NCBI GenBank assembly: GCA_012656075.1
Contig: JAAKBF010000009.1
Coordinates: 992,001 to 1,056,000, forward strand
Reading direction: 5' to 3'
From: Phytophthora hibernalis
Lineage: Eukaryota > Oomycota > Peronosporomycetes > Peronosporales > Peronosporaceae
DNA length: 64,000 nucleotides
Part shown: in pieces, positions 54,270 through 64,000 of the stretch
How positions within the stretch are numbered: position 1 is the stretch's first letter
Layout of the letters: every line of letters starts with the position of its first letter
Notes under the pieces: generated by a model
Databases searched by the model: none
What the model was told of the DNA's origin: nothing
The model's input: only the letters and a program-made list of their open reading frames with translations
Translations under genes and position numbers: made by a program

Positions 54270-55414
54270 TCAGAACGAAGTCCACTCATATTCTTGGTTA
54301 TGCTCACGGACGATTGGGGCGAGTTCGTCGAGGATGAAATGCGCGTGATTCGGAAATGTGCAACGTACATCCGAATTCGACGCGCACCCATTGGAAGAAA
54401 GGCACTTCATGCATACCGCCAGCCGTCCTTGCCGCGGAAGAGCGTCGATTACTTCTTGTGGTTTTGCGGGGCGGTCGAATCCGTCGCTCCTGTGATACGA
54501 GTCGTTGGCTTTGGTGTTTTCGCTGACTGGTCGATGAACTGACGTTGTCATCAGAGAGGCGAGTCGCTCAGACTGTATGACATAGAGAATACTCTGCAGG
54601 TCGGGGTCCTGAAGTGACATCTTCGTCTTGACATTCGACCACGTTGAAGACCCGTGACGAATATCGTGTTCCGTCGCTATGCTATATTCTTCAAGCACGC
54701 TGTTAAACCAGAACGTGAGTGTCACGACATCTTGTGCATTCCACTGACAGAATGACCGTAACTCTTCAACGAACTCCTGACCAGGCGACATGTTTCCTGT
54801 TCGAAGAATTCTTCTGCAAATAAGTGCAGTACTGTAAGTGCATTGGATAGGTCATCGAGCGTTCTGGGCCGCGCCGTTGTCGATAGTGCGACTGACACCG
54901 AGAAAATTTTCAGATTGAAAGAGATGTCTGCATACCAAGCCCATCGTGCCGTGAAATCAAAGCGGACGAAATTCATGGTCATGAGCCCATGTCTTTCAGA
55001 ATCGATGTTGTAAACGCGGGCCATGATTGCAGGATGAGGCTTGAGTTTCGTGGACCGTGACGATATCATAGCTTCAATTAGAGCAGAGGGGGACTTACCT
55101 TCGTGGTCCGTCGACACCAGCAGACGATTGACGGCTTGTTGTGTTGCCGATGGGTTGAATGCGTGCTTGGATGGTCTGGCAGAGGCCTCGGAAAGCCGAA
55201 ACAAGCCCCTGGGCTGTCGATTCGTCGACATTGCACTTCGTGGGCCGGCGTCGAAGGTGCCGGCCGCTAACTCCCTGTCGACTGGCATCGTTAGGTGGAA
55301 GCGGACCAATTCTGGGTCATCTGCAACAGCCGCGAGGACCTTGCTGTGGCGGTCAGCACCGGACACTTGTCCCCTGGGCTGTCGATCCGGCACATTCAGA
55401 GGTAAAGATTGCAC
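54270..55414 (-). mobile_element. gag-like ORF of the DIRS-like element
   Basis: Two frames joined near 54780. The first (55414-54722) includes HPAIMARVYNIDSERHGLMT, FTARWAWYADISFNLKIFS and LSNALTVLHLFAEEFFEQET. The second (54791-54270) continues with FVEELRSFCQWNAQDVVTLT, FWFNSVLEEY and a Cys/His element (CMKCLSSNGCASNSDVRC...H) that may be a nucleic-acid-binding knuckle. The order and position upstream of the RT remnant on the same strand fit the gag ORF of oomycete YR retroelements. Confidence 0.55.
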
Positions 55415-56729
55415 TTAGTCGCTTTGGACGGGGAGTGTTTGCCCCACCGCTAGAAATTGTACACATGGAGTCAAGAATTGCCTCGAGATCATCGCTGTCA
55501 GGCTCATCCGCGTGCACCTCCGGAGAAACTGAATTGTGTGTATGGTTAGGATTTGATCAAACTGCTCGCCAGTATTTCCTTGTTGCGAACTGGGTACGCA
55601 ACGACCTCCGTCAACGTAGTATACGTAGTCGACGGCATGGCGGACGCTCACTATCGCGTCCCTCCCAGACTCGGCATTTGTCCAGCGGAGCGTGTCTATG
55701 GCATCAGATTGTTGCCGGGGTGGGGCGACTCCTTGCAAAATTCGTGGGATGGATCGGGTTCGTCTCTGTGTGTTTCGGCCCAGGATCTGATCGAGCACTA
55801 ACTCGTGCTTCTCGGACAGCGCGGTAGGTGTTATCATTGCAACATCGCCCTCAACCTAGGACAGTAGGAAGCATAGCATCAGTCACGAGTGATCTCGTGG
55901 CATAGGACGCGGTACGAATAGTCGCAAACCCTCCGAATACACTGCGACTTGACCGTAGACATAACGACCGTCAGTTTTTCCAATGACCGGCTTGCGCAGC
56001 CACATTTCTGGTGCTACTGCCTCAAATTCGTCTGGGTCGACCCGGTGTGTATGCAGCAGCCTAGCGGGTACTTGAATGGTCGCATATGGTGGAGATCGCA
56101 GGCCAACAGTGGCGGACGACCCATCCACTTGAATAACGGACCGTACATAGGCGACGTCGACAGCGATGGACCTTGAATGTCTTCGGGCATCAGAAGTACG
56201 TGCGAAAAACCGGTGTCATGATCAGAAAGGGACGAGGTGAAGGCGAAGGAGGACTTTGGCTTCGCTTGGAAAAAGGTGGAATGAGCCTACTCTAGACTAG
56301 ACTACGCTATAACTACGGCTGTTGGAGTGCTGTAGGCAGTTACTACCGATCGTCCATTTGCTTAGAGTTGTCTTGCCCTTTAAAAACCGTAGCTTTGGCG
56401 TTGCCAACAACTACCCATGCAAGGGCGCGACCGGTAGAATTCAAAGGATCGCTATCATATCTGGTACCTACAGCGCGTGTCAACTAATTTACTCGAAAAC
56501 GGCTCAAACTGGAGGTGGCGATGAAGATCAGCCACAAACTTGGCGTTTTTATCTCATGGTATTGACAATCCCTTCGATTGCTGCTATGATGATGAATACG
56601 ATCACCACCTACTCCGACAGAAGATGTAATGGGACACCGGTGCGCGTGTATACCTCGGTTTTGACACGCGTTCCAGAATGCGCTGAGATAGAGCTGGCAT
56701 GCACTAACACTCGCGTTTTTGCACTTTAT
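55415..56729. other. repeat-derived spacer
   Basis: Minus frames at 55415-55837 and 55883-56128 may be degraded 5' parts of the DIRS-like element. The plus frame 56322-56816 (164 codons) shows no recognisable domain and its end overlaps the inverted repeat of the next element, which argues against a gene. Within the plus strand, TGTCGATTCGTCGA/TGTCGATCCGG-type duplicates near 55210 and 55380 (CCCTGGGCTGTCGAT) form a short direct repeat. Confidence 0.3.
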
Positions 56730-57343
56730 AGGGTGGCTCACATACAAAAACACTTTCAGCAGATGGCCAAATTATACGAACGCTGGCATCCCAATACAAA
56801 TCTCTATATTAAATGAAAACCTGTTAAAAGTGATATAACTTGAGATTTGTAAACAACGAGTTTCCGTTCGCCCGTAAATTGACAATAGCAATTGAAGAGC
56901 CAACAGCCCCAACATTTTATTGTTGTAGGTATCACTCCCCACAGTGTGTAGCTGTAGCACCAGTGCTGGAGCGATATTGAGGTATAAAATGAACACCAAA
57001 GGACGGTCGCCTAATAGCTCCATATTATCCGTGTGATTTGCTACACAAAAATCAACTGGATTGAGAGTTTGTCGATAGCTATTCGTACATGGAAGACGGC
57101 ACGTCGGCATCACCGCTCCGTTCGTATTAAGCTTGTCAAGTAGATCTACTTACCACTTAGCAAGTACCCATACATTTTTGGGTACAAACACGCGCCTTGG
57201 GTGCCATCGGAAACTCGCCTCATACAAATCCCTAGTAATATCACTTTGAGCCAGTTTCAATTAGTATAGGAATTTGTATGAGATTCCAGCGTTCGTATAT
57301 TTTGGCCACCTGCCAAAATGGTTTTTTGTATGTGAGCTACCCT
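56730..57343. mobile_element. small inverted-repeat element, Tc1/mariner-like or MITE
   Basis: About 82 bp at 56730-56811 is repeated in inverse orientation at 57262-57343 with roughly 80% identity by eye (AGGGT(G/A)GCTCACATACAA at the outer ends; TATACGAACGCTGG inside). The interior (450 bp) has no transposase I can recognise. A related inverted-repeat end containing GTTCGTATACTTTTGGCC lies at 57463-57492, so a second, overlapping or nested element end is likely. The GGCCAAAA-TATACGAAC core resembles Tc1-like termini of oomycetes. Confidence 0.6.
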
Positions 57344-57692
57344 CAATCGCTGAAATCCGCAGTGTTAACCCATAACGACTGATGATTACCGTGTTCCACA
57401 CAACATGTCCAAAGCACACTTCTCAACTCCATCTAGAAGCTGATTTATTAGCAAAAGTAGGGGTGTTCGTATACTTTTGGCCCGGAGTGTAGTCCTATAC
57501 GTAAATACAAATATCCAGTGTGAACAGATCCCAGTATGTGACCTCGTATCCGGCTCTATGAGACCGAGGATACGAACTGAGATGGGTAGAAACGAGGGTT
57601 CGTACCCTTGGCCGGGAATTTATTATACCCGACCGACGCCTCGGTCACTAAGCTGTCACAGTCACTGCCGCGCGGGGAATGAGATAAGCCAA
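57344..57692. other. spacer with an extra transposon-end motif
   Basis: It contains the third inverted-repeat-like end (57463-57492) and a short AT-rich stretch. No gene seen. Confidence 0.35.
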
Positions 57693-58250
57693 TCAGGTGG
57701 CGTTATCGCCTTTCACCGAAAGGCACAACGTCGGTAATCGGGTGACCGAGATGTGACCGCTTGGCCCCAAAACCCAACGCCACAGCAGGTTGCAGGTCCG
57801 TCGATCTGCCCGTACACGCGGTGGTCGTGGCCGCGAATACGGAGCGGAAGCTTCACGGCGATCGCGACGTGCGTTTTCGCGGTGGTGGAGACCTCTGTCG
57901 CGTCTTGAGCGCACCGGAGCCGGAGGCGGCGATTCCAGCAGGACCGGTGAAGATGTAGTGCGGATGGCGCTGGATGGACCGGACGGCAGAGAGGCCGGAG
58001 GCGAAGGAGTTGTCTCCGGGTTTCGATCAGAGAGGGTCGGGGTCTGACCGGGCCCTTGCTTTGCGCAGGTGGCAGCCAGGGAGGCGTGCCTGTACCCATG
58101 TCGCTGGTGGCGCCGCTTGCATCGTGCTGCATGCCAGACGAGATGTTTGGCGGCGTGTTCTCGTCGTCGCTGGGTGTGTCGGTGATGCAGCGGCGCTTCC
58201 AGTGCAGGGCGAAATGGCTGAGATGCACCATAACACCTGCACATAATCAT
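57693..58250 (-). CDS. hypothetical protein or element fragment
   Basis: Two overlapping minus-strand frames. One (58231-57713) has a natural-looking N-terminus (MVHLSHFALHWKRRC, then DTPSDDENTPPNISSGMQ). The other (58250-57693) carries a Pro/Ser/Arg-rich continuation from about 58040. One frameshift near 58040 would join them into a product of about 180 residues. No domain is recognised. It could be a gag N-terminus of another retroelement. Confidence 0.3.
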   Translation of the reverse strand: MIMCRCYGASQPFRPALEAPLHHRHTQRRREHAAKHLVWHAARCKRRHQRHGYRHASLAATCAKQGPGQTPTLSDRNPETTPSPPASLPSGPSSAIRTTSSPVLLESPPPAPVRSRRDRGLHHRENARRDRREASAPYSRPRPPRVRADRRTCNLLWRWVLGPSGHISVTRLPTLCLSVKGDNAT

Positions 58251-60072
58251 TTAGTTAAGGGACGACAAGTTTCGCATGCATACATGCGACCTTGAACGCA
58301 CCCTTCGAAGGGGCGTCCAAGTCGCCTTCGCGCCTCCGGCCGCAGAGTCGAAAGTGAGCGACGCTTGGATCCGGCGGAAGATATATGCTGTGCTGAATGA
58401 AGGATGCATACGACAGAGTGTTGGTCAGCATAAACCATACAAACAGCAAGAGAAATTTTAAGATGGATACACCGCACACTTCTAGGGGTAGGGTCGTTTA
58501 TCGAGACGATCTGTGTTACGAGAATTTATGCGCGTTTTTAAACGTGCATAAACAGCGCATAACACACCATACCTGACTTAATCGGAACGGAAAACAGCTG
58601 TAACGTGTCTTTCAGTAACCCTGTACGCCGGGCTGGTCGTATGATCACTTCGCCTTCGCTGCTGGAGGCGGACACTGTGTGTTGGACGTCAGGGGACCTC
58701 TGCGCCGGCACCTGTCTCGCTTGACAAGCACCTACTTTATTAACACCGCCAACCACTTCACGTCATGCACCTTACGTCCTTCGTAAGCTAGCACCGACAC
58801 CTACCAGACTACCCCGTCTAGCACTAGTCGCTGCGCTCGCCTAGCCACTCGAGTGTACACCCAGTGGTGCCTACCCTGCGCGCAGCCGTCAACCAACTTG
58901 ACGTACCTCGTACCCCTCGTATACTTCGTCCGTCCGGCTTTGTCCGCTTGTTGCTCTGCCGATCCCTCGATCTGCTGGTGCCGCCGTCCGCTTCTTCCAC
59001 TTGTTCACTGCCGGCAGGAAGTTCACCGTCTGCTTCTGCTGTTTTTCTTGCGCTCCCGGTCGCAAGTTCGAAACTGAGCCCTCGTTTAGCTGCGGCTCGC
59101 CGCGGATCCGGAGGCTTGCACGCACGCAGTATCCACTAACCCTTGACCTCAGCACTTCTGCCTCGTTCATCGCCGTCTGCCGTCACGCCACGGCCTGCCG
59201 CCACGCATTTGTCTCGTCCACTGGCGGCTATCGTCGTCAGTGGCACATCTTCCACCTCGCCCGCATTTTCCTTCACTGCGCTGGTTCCAACGCCGCATAC
59301 TGTCCGGACGGCTGTGCCGGCTCCAAAGTCGCACCTATCCTCGCCCGCCGCTGGCACTCTGCTTGAGTGCCGCCCATCATACTCGAGAGCCGCTGCCGCT
59401 CTACCACTGCGCCGCCCATCTTGCCGGAGGGCTGCTATCGCTCCGCTGTTGTGCAACCTATCTTGTCCGAGGGCCGCCGCCGCCATCGACCCGTTACACA
59501 GCATTATGTGAGGGGTTGAGCAAAACGAACATCGCAACTACAAGTTTGAAACATATTGATAGCGCAAATTCTAGCTTGTTTCGTTCTGCTTCTATTGAGG
59601 CTCGTTTCAACTTAAGACACTCCGTAGTTGCTGGTCGTGAACAAGGGTTCCAGTGCGTCGAGGTCATTACACCTTCTCTGCCATTTTCAGGGTGCGGTGC
59701 CACGATTACGTGGACCACATAGCAAATGGTCTTTTTGCACAAGAAACGTTCGAACAATCCAGTTCTGAGTAGAACTCACAATACCAGGCTAAACCGGAGC
59801 TGAAAGTGTGGGGATTTGAAACAACGAACCCCGCAGCGGCAGTCAGAGCTTTAAAATTGATAGATTTAGACACTTAGTGTTGTTGTCAAGCCCATTTATG
59901 CCCTGCAGAAAGTGATTTGATTTGGATTTTGTATTGGGTCGATCTTTGTCGACCCAACGCAATAGACCTTATTCGGTAAATTTAGCCGGAATTCGCAATA
60001 TACATTGTTATTAATAAGTCGAGGCATACTTGCTGCAACAAGTCGCTCGAGTAAGGTATTTTGGATGGTGTA
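58251..60072. other. gene-poor stretch with alanine/arginine-rich degenerate repeats
   Basis: Open frames at 58853-59511 on plus and 59136-59537 on minus look repetitive instead of gene-like: the plus frame repeats a pattern like RRPSCRRAA about every 45 bases at 59370-59490. A minus frame at 59494-59757 has no known domain. The region is probably transposon leader or LTR debris. Confidence 0.3.
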
Positions 60073-60114
60073 CACATGTTCATTCACTAACTTGTGATAG
60101 TTAAAGAACATGTG
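60073..60114 (-). repeat. 42-nt element with 9-bp terminal inverted repeats, copy B
   Basis: In the minus-strand sense it begins CACATGTTCTTTAACTATC and ends GAACATGTG. It matches copy A (37435-37482) at nearly all positions except for a six-base shorter right part. Confidence 0.6.
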
Positions 60115-60356
60115 AATAAAGAGCATGATACTTCATGAAACCAACTTGTGTCCGCTGCTGCATATTCACTCACTCCCACTAACTAGTGAGTCGGCAACTC
60201 CACTTACCAGCCTCAAGTATTTCGAGGTGATAGCTTGGCTTACGTTGCTGCTGGTACGACATGTAAGGATCCACGCCGACATTAGCTGGCTTTGGATTCT
60301 CACTATCGTCTACCTACAACAGAAAGACGGCACACGCTTTAGTTAGCAGAGAAAAA

Positions 60357-62133
60357 TCAACTATCTAAGTAGCTGTACCGATCCACTCGTACCTCCTCTC
60401 TGATACGATATCGGGAAAATTGGCGAAAGCGCTCCTCCGTCATCTTGCCATCGTCATTCGGCAAATCAAAACGCCCACTGCTTGAACTTTGCAAAGGATC
60501 AATGACTCGATAGTAGAGGTTTCCCTGAACTTTTAACACGCTGTGAATATTTCTGCCAACGCGAAGCATCTCTTCCTCATTCGCCAAACAGGGAAGAATT
60601 AAGCAGCATTTAAGGGTTGCCAGGGGTGAAAAGCCCAATGAAGCTGAGCGGGAAGTCAATGCCGAACTTTGGACATGCATCAACTCGTCAAAATCTCGCT
60701 TGGTAAATCTTCGCACACAATAAAAACATTAACGATCAGATCTCTACGAGTATGATTGATCGCTTTTGAGACCACGTACGCTCCGCCAGAAGCCGTGTGA
60801 AACTCGATTATATCTCCGAAGCGGCCTTTGAATAAGTGTGCATGCATTACTGTGCGCCAGACCATATCCAGTTCCTTGACGGAAAAGTGAGCCTTGCACA
60901 GAATCAATGACACCGTTAGATTCCGCGCAGTGACATACTTGTCATGAAAGTGCCGCAATAGCATACGTACAAAGAAGCCTCGAGTGTTCGCTGTCACCGT
61001 TCGCTTTCTCTTCTGCCCGGTAGACACATTCGCTGATGATTCAGAAGAGCCCAACGAATTCCTCGTCTCCTCAGTATGAGCCATATCACGTGGGGTGCTT
61101 TCGTTTAACAGACACGACAGCGCAATTCCTCTCCGACAACTTCCGGCTCGAGGCGACTGCACACCTTCTTCAGCAACCCCGCCACCCACAGTACCACACA
61201 CCGATATCACCGATCGCAGTTTCGTGATTGCCTCTATCTAAGCACTCAACACAATACCATTCTAATCAGGCCAACCTACCAACTTAAGATTGTTTCAACT
61301 GACGAAACCATACCTCGTTGACCTCCTTCACTGGCTGGTTCAGTAGCACCACTTTACTATGGGCCAGCTTGGTCAGTGTCGTATTCAGCAACTCTATCCC
61401 CCACAAAATCAGTCCAATGCGGTCAGCTCTCTTCTCGAGTCTCTACAAAAAAACAAGAGAAGAGGAAAGACCTACCGATCATGCTCTTGGCCATCACTTG
61501 GTCATCGAACGCGACCCAAAACTCGTTCTCTCCAGCTTTTCCGTCCGACTTGGAGACCTTGGCCCTCTTGGTCAAAGGAGCCACCCCACCAACCCTGAGC
61601 CCCGCTTCATCTCCCGCGTCGTAGTATTCGTCGTCCTCGTCTTCGTCCTCGTCTTCGTCTTCGTCCCCCTCTTCAATGGCAGCAGCGTCGTCTTCGTCTT
61701 CACTGTCAAATTCTGCCTCAAACCCAAAGAGTCCAGTAGAGTCACGTGTAAAGTGGGGAGGGAGAGCGTTTGGGACACTTTGGTCCTGATTGCTCCTGTC
61801 TGTAACGCGGCCTTCCGCCATCGTTCTGTTCTGTTGGGCTGGAGGGTCTGCATCTCGTGCTACCGTAACATTTGCAGCACTTGTTGTGGTATTTGCATCA
61901 AATGGTGTGATATTTGCAGCAGGACCTGCAGCTTCTTCGTCTTCGAGCATGAGATCTTGCCAGTCGTTCTCCAACAGCCACGCAGAGGCCACCGCCACGC
62001 TCTGGTCGCACACCTCCAGCTGCGTAACGAGAAGTGAGCACAAGATTCGATATGCAACACGCAGTTAAGACCTTACCACACGCAGAAGCGCCTCGGTCGG
62101 CACCGTCGGGAACACGCCGCGGAGCGTCTCCAT
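60357..62133 (-). CDS. CUE-domain protein with acidic low-complexity region (gene model partly inferred)
   Basis: Exon 1 (62133-62077) encodes METLRGVFPTVPTEALLRV and intron 62076-62020 (gtaagg...acgcag, 57 nt) joins it to LEVCDQSVAVASAWLLENDW, together a CUE/UBA-like ubiquitin-binding domain (FP at the start, a conserved LL near the end). Exon 2 (62019-61476) continues with an acidic run (DEDEDEDEDED) and a basic KRAKVSKSDGK stretch. A 33-nt intron candidate (61475-61443) leads to exon 3 (61442-61314), where a coiled-coil-like frame (RLEKRADRIGLIL) requires one or two bases more than the splice gives. Intron 61313-61238 (gtatgg...cttag, 76 nt) leads to a last exon, 61237-60357, with KRKRTVTANTRGFFVRMLLR and one frameshift at A4 (60690-60693). 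An independent gene starting at MAHTEETRNS (61084) is the alternative for the last part. Confidence 0.62.
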
Positions 62134-62768
62134 CGCTGAAGTTTCAACTTAAATGTAGTAATGAATCAGCCGCTATAGTATTACTTCAAAGTATTAGTAC
62201 TAACTTGTAAAATAGTAGTCAATCAGTCATCGGTAAAATACCGGTTTTAATACATGTAAAGCTTGCAATTTATTTCAGTCCAAAAATATTTACAGAAGTG
62301 TACAGCACCGCTACAAATTCTTAAAACTGCGATTGAGTGGGTGGGCGCGTCGACGTGCGCCAACGGCCGTAGTACTTATACCCCGGCATCAAGCAACCAC
62401 CAATGACTTCTACTACCGAGAAGCTTTTCTGTCGACCTGACTCTCTGTGAGAATACACAACGAATTGTTTTGAATTTCTTAACGCAAAACCCCAAGCGAT
62501 CCGAGAAACCCCAAGACACAAAGGACTCTTCACCTGACAGCAGTTTCCAATCTTTGACGATAATTGAGCTCGCGAGTGACCCTCCAAGAAGTCGCGTTTT
62601 CGTAAAGCCTTTGGACGACAAAGATCTGGCAATGCCTGTGCTGCTGGTGGTGCAGTGGCTCCGTGCGCTTTCACTTCTTGCTTCACACTTTATTTTTAGC
62701 TTGGCAAGCGACCCAGTCGTATCATCTTTCAATCACTGGATTCATCTCGCTTGGTCCCCAGCTCTACG
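62134..62768. other. divergent intergenic region
   Basis: It separates the divergent CUE gene and the secreted repeat protein, so it should hold both promoters. AT-rich near 62150-62300. Overlapping frames on both strands (62376-62732 minus, 62470-62886 plus) cannot both be real and neither shows a domain. No TATA box obvious. Confidence 0.35.
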
Positions 62769-64000
62769 ATGCGTTGGGCTGCTACGCTTCTCGTGCTCAT
62801 TCTCACAGTGGTTGCTGCCACCGAACCAAGTACCGAGTACCTTCCAGGAGATATCTGGGCCGATGGGTTGCTGCAATATCGGGTAATTTCTCAAACGGAT
62901 GCTGGATTGATCGATGACACTGCAAACGGCTCGAGTACCTCTCTCCAGGGGGCGGTAAACGAGCTCATGAGCCTCACCGCTACAAGTTTCGTGACCTGTG
63001 TCGTGAGCAACCAGTACACGCTTCAAATCACGATATCCAAGTGCCTATCCCTGGGCAATACGAGAAGGTCTGGAACATAATGGATTGGGAAGTCTCGAAT
63101 GCGAAGCTGAATGCGGTCACGTATACGTATTTGGAATGCTCGTCCGCCGTTGGCTTTTTGGCACACCCGCTGCGATCTCTGCACCTCCTCGAATCGAATT
63201 TATGCTGGGAACAACTACTCCCACCGTACCTGGTGCTGTGGCGGTCCGAGTGTGTCCTGCTCTCAATTGTGCTGTACTATCGACAGACGTTGTGGTTGCA
63301 TCTTTGACGACAAGCATCTTCTCAGTCATACCATCGTCTCTAAGAGACTCGATTGATTGCCCTGTTCCAGCGAATTCCGTCTCCATCCGTGAAGGAAACG
63401 CAGGTACCTGCAAATGCCAGTGCCCTGGTACATCTACCACTACAGGCGCAATATGCGTATGCCAAGCCGGCCATGTCCTCTTGAACAAAGTTTGCACACC
63501 ATGTCCCACGGACTCGACCGTCGTTAATGGGGCATGCAAGTGCTCAGGTGGCCGCATTATGGTCGTTGGAGAATGCGTGTGTCCGATTGGGACCAGTCTT
63601 GTGAATGAAGTTTGCCAATGTTCCACCCCAGGACAGGGCTTCGTCGGGGGTGCACAACATGTCCTTCCGGGTCGACCGTCGTTGGTGGGGTCTGCACTTG
63701 CTCAGGTGGGCGTAGTATCGTTAACGGAGCGTGCACGTGCCCGGCTGGGACCAGCTTTGTGAATGAAGTTTGCCAATGTTCCACCCCAGGTCAGGGCTTC
63801 GTCGGGGGTATGTGCACAACATGTCCTTCCGGGTCGACCGTCGTTGGTGGGGTCTGCACTTGCTCAGGTGGGCGTAGTATCGTTAGCGGAGCGTGCACGT
63901 GCCCGGCTGGGACCAGCTTTGTGAATGGAGTTTGCCAATGTTCCACCCCAGGACAGGGCTTCATTGGCGGTGTGTGCACTACGTGTCCTACCGGAGCGAC
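62769..64000 (+). CDS. secreted protein with tandem cysteine-rich repeats, 3' end outside the window
   Basis: The ATG at 62769 opens a signal peptide (MRWAATLLVLILTVVAATEP). A region without known domains follows (to about 63380; VWNIMDWEVSNAKLNAVTYT). It then turns into EGF-like or other disulfide-rich repeats: CKCQCPGTSTTTGAICVCQA, then 54-residue units of the form CPxxSTVVxGxCxCSGG, CxCPxGTSxVN, CQCSTPGQGF. Frame changes occur near 63039 and at T5 (63155-63159), each needing one base. In the first full repeat, four bases present in the next copy (about 63649) are missing, which closes the frame at 63762 unless restored. Repetitive secreted proteins of this kind suggest a cell-wall or adhesive role (inference). 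Confidence 0.68.
63487..64000 (+). repeat. 162-bp coding tandem repeats
   Basis: TGCCAATGTTCCACCCCAGG recurs at 63613, 63771 and 63933. Spacings are 158 and 162 bp; the short one lacks four bases. A diverged half unit precedes at about 63487. Adjacent full copies differ at few positions, showing recent expansion or gene-conversion-type homogenisation. Confidence 0.85.

Noticed and set aside
56322..56816. 164-codon plus-strand gene
   Set aside because: Its 3' third runs through the inverted-repeat end of a small transposon and no domain is recognisable.
60357..61210. START-domain (M96-type) protein
   Set aside because: General feel of such oomycete proteins, but no conserved START motif can be pointed to.
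63487..64000. CRISPR-like array at the window end
   Set aside because: The repeat codes for protein, units are contiguous and have no variable spacers.

Overview
The window looks like nuclear DNA of an oomycete, most likely Phytophthora or a close relative (inference). It has compact genes with short GT-AG introns (57-81 nt), a leishmanolysin-like surface protease fused to EGF repeats, an FHA/RING-CH protein, and MULE, Gypsy and DIRS-like elements of the kind known from Phytophthora. No rRNA, tRNA, CRISPR array or bacterial-type operon was seen.

Layout. 1-9.8 kb: the 3' part of a BEACH-WD40 gene, then an M8 metalloprotease/EGF/transmembrane gene. 10.1-15.8 kb: a broken unknown gene, a tandem PH-like protein, and two closely spaced minus-strand genes (RING-like zinc finger; ankyrin). 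16.7-37 kb: a dispersed cluster of four paralogous, very cysteine-rich, single-pass membrane proteins that all end in a Tyr/Leu tail (YIPLL, YYPLL or YYALL plus one residue). A SulP transporter with a cyclic-nucleotide-binding-like tail and an FHA-RING-CH-FHA gene sit between the first and second paralogue. 37.6-60 kb: repeat-rich accessory DNA with a Ulp1-like protease region, a MULE, a DIRS-like retroelement split by a block with 31-bp terminal inverted repeats, an LTR element inside that block, and a small inverted-repeat element. 60.4-64 kb: a CUE-domain gene and the 5' part of a secreted protein made of 54-residue cysteine-rich tandem repeats.

Most long genes change reading frame where one base (sometimes two) seems to be missing from a homopolymer or short repeat, while conserved residues continue on either side. 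At least twenty such places were found by eye, in single-copy genes and transposons alike. The simplest reading is homopolymer under-calling in the assembly rather than many pseudogenes. The extents below therefore span frameshifts, and each entry says where they are.

The most unusual points are the four-paralogue membrane family, the LTR element in which two gag-like open frames run opposite to pol (one of them antisense to the integrase-chromodomain linker), and the 31-bp inverted repeats that abut the same point of a reverse-transcriptase gene on both sides of a 7.8-kb block.
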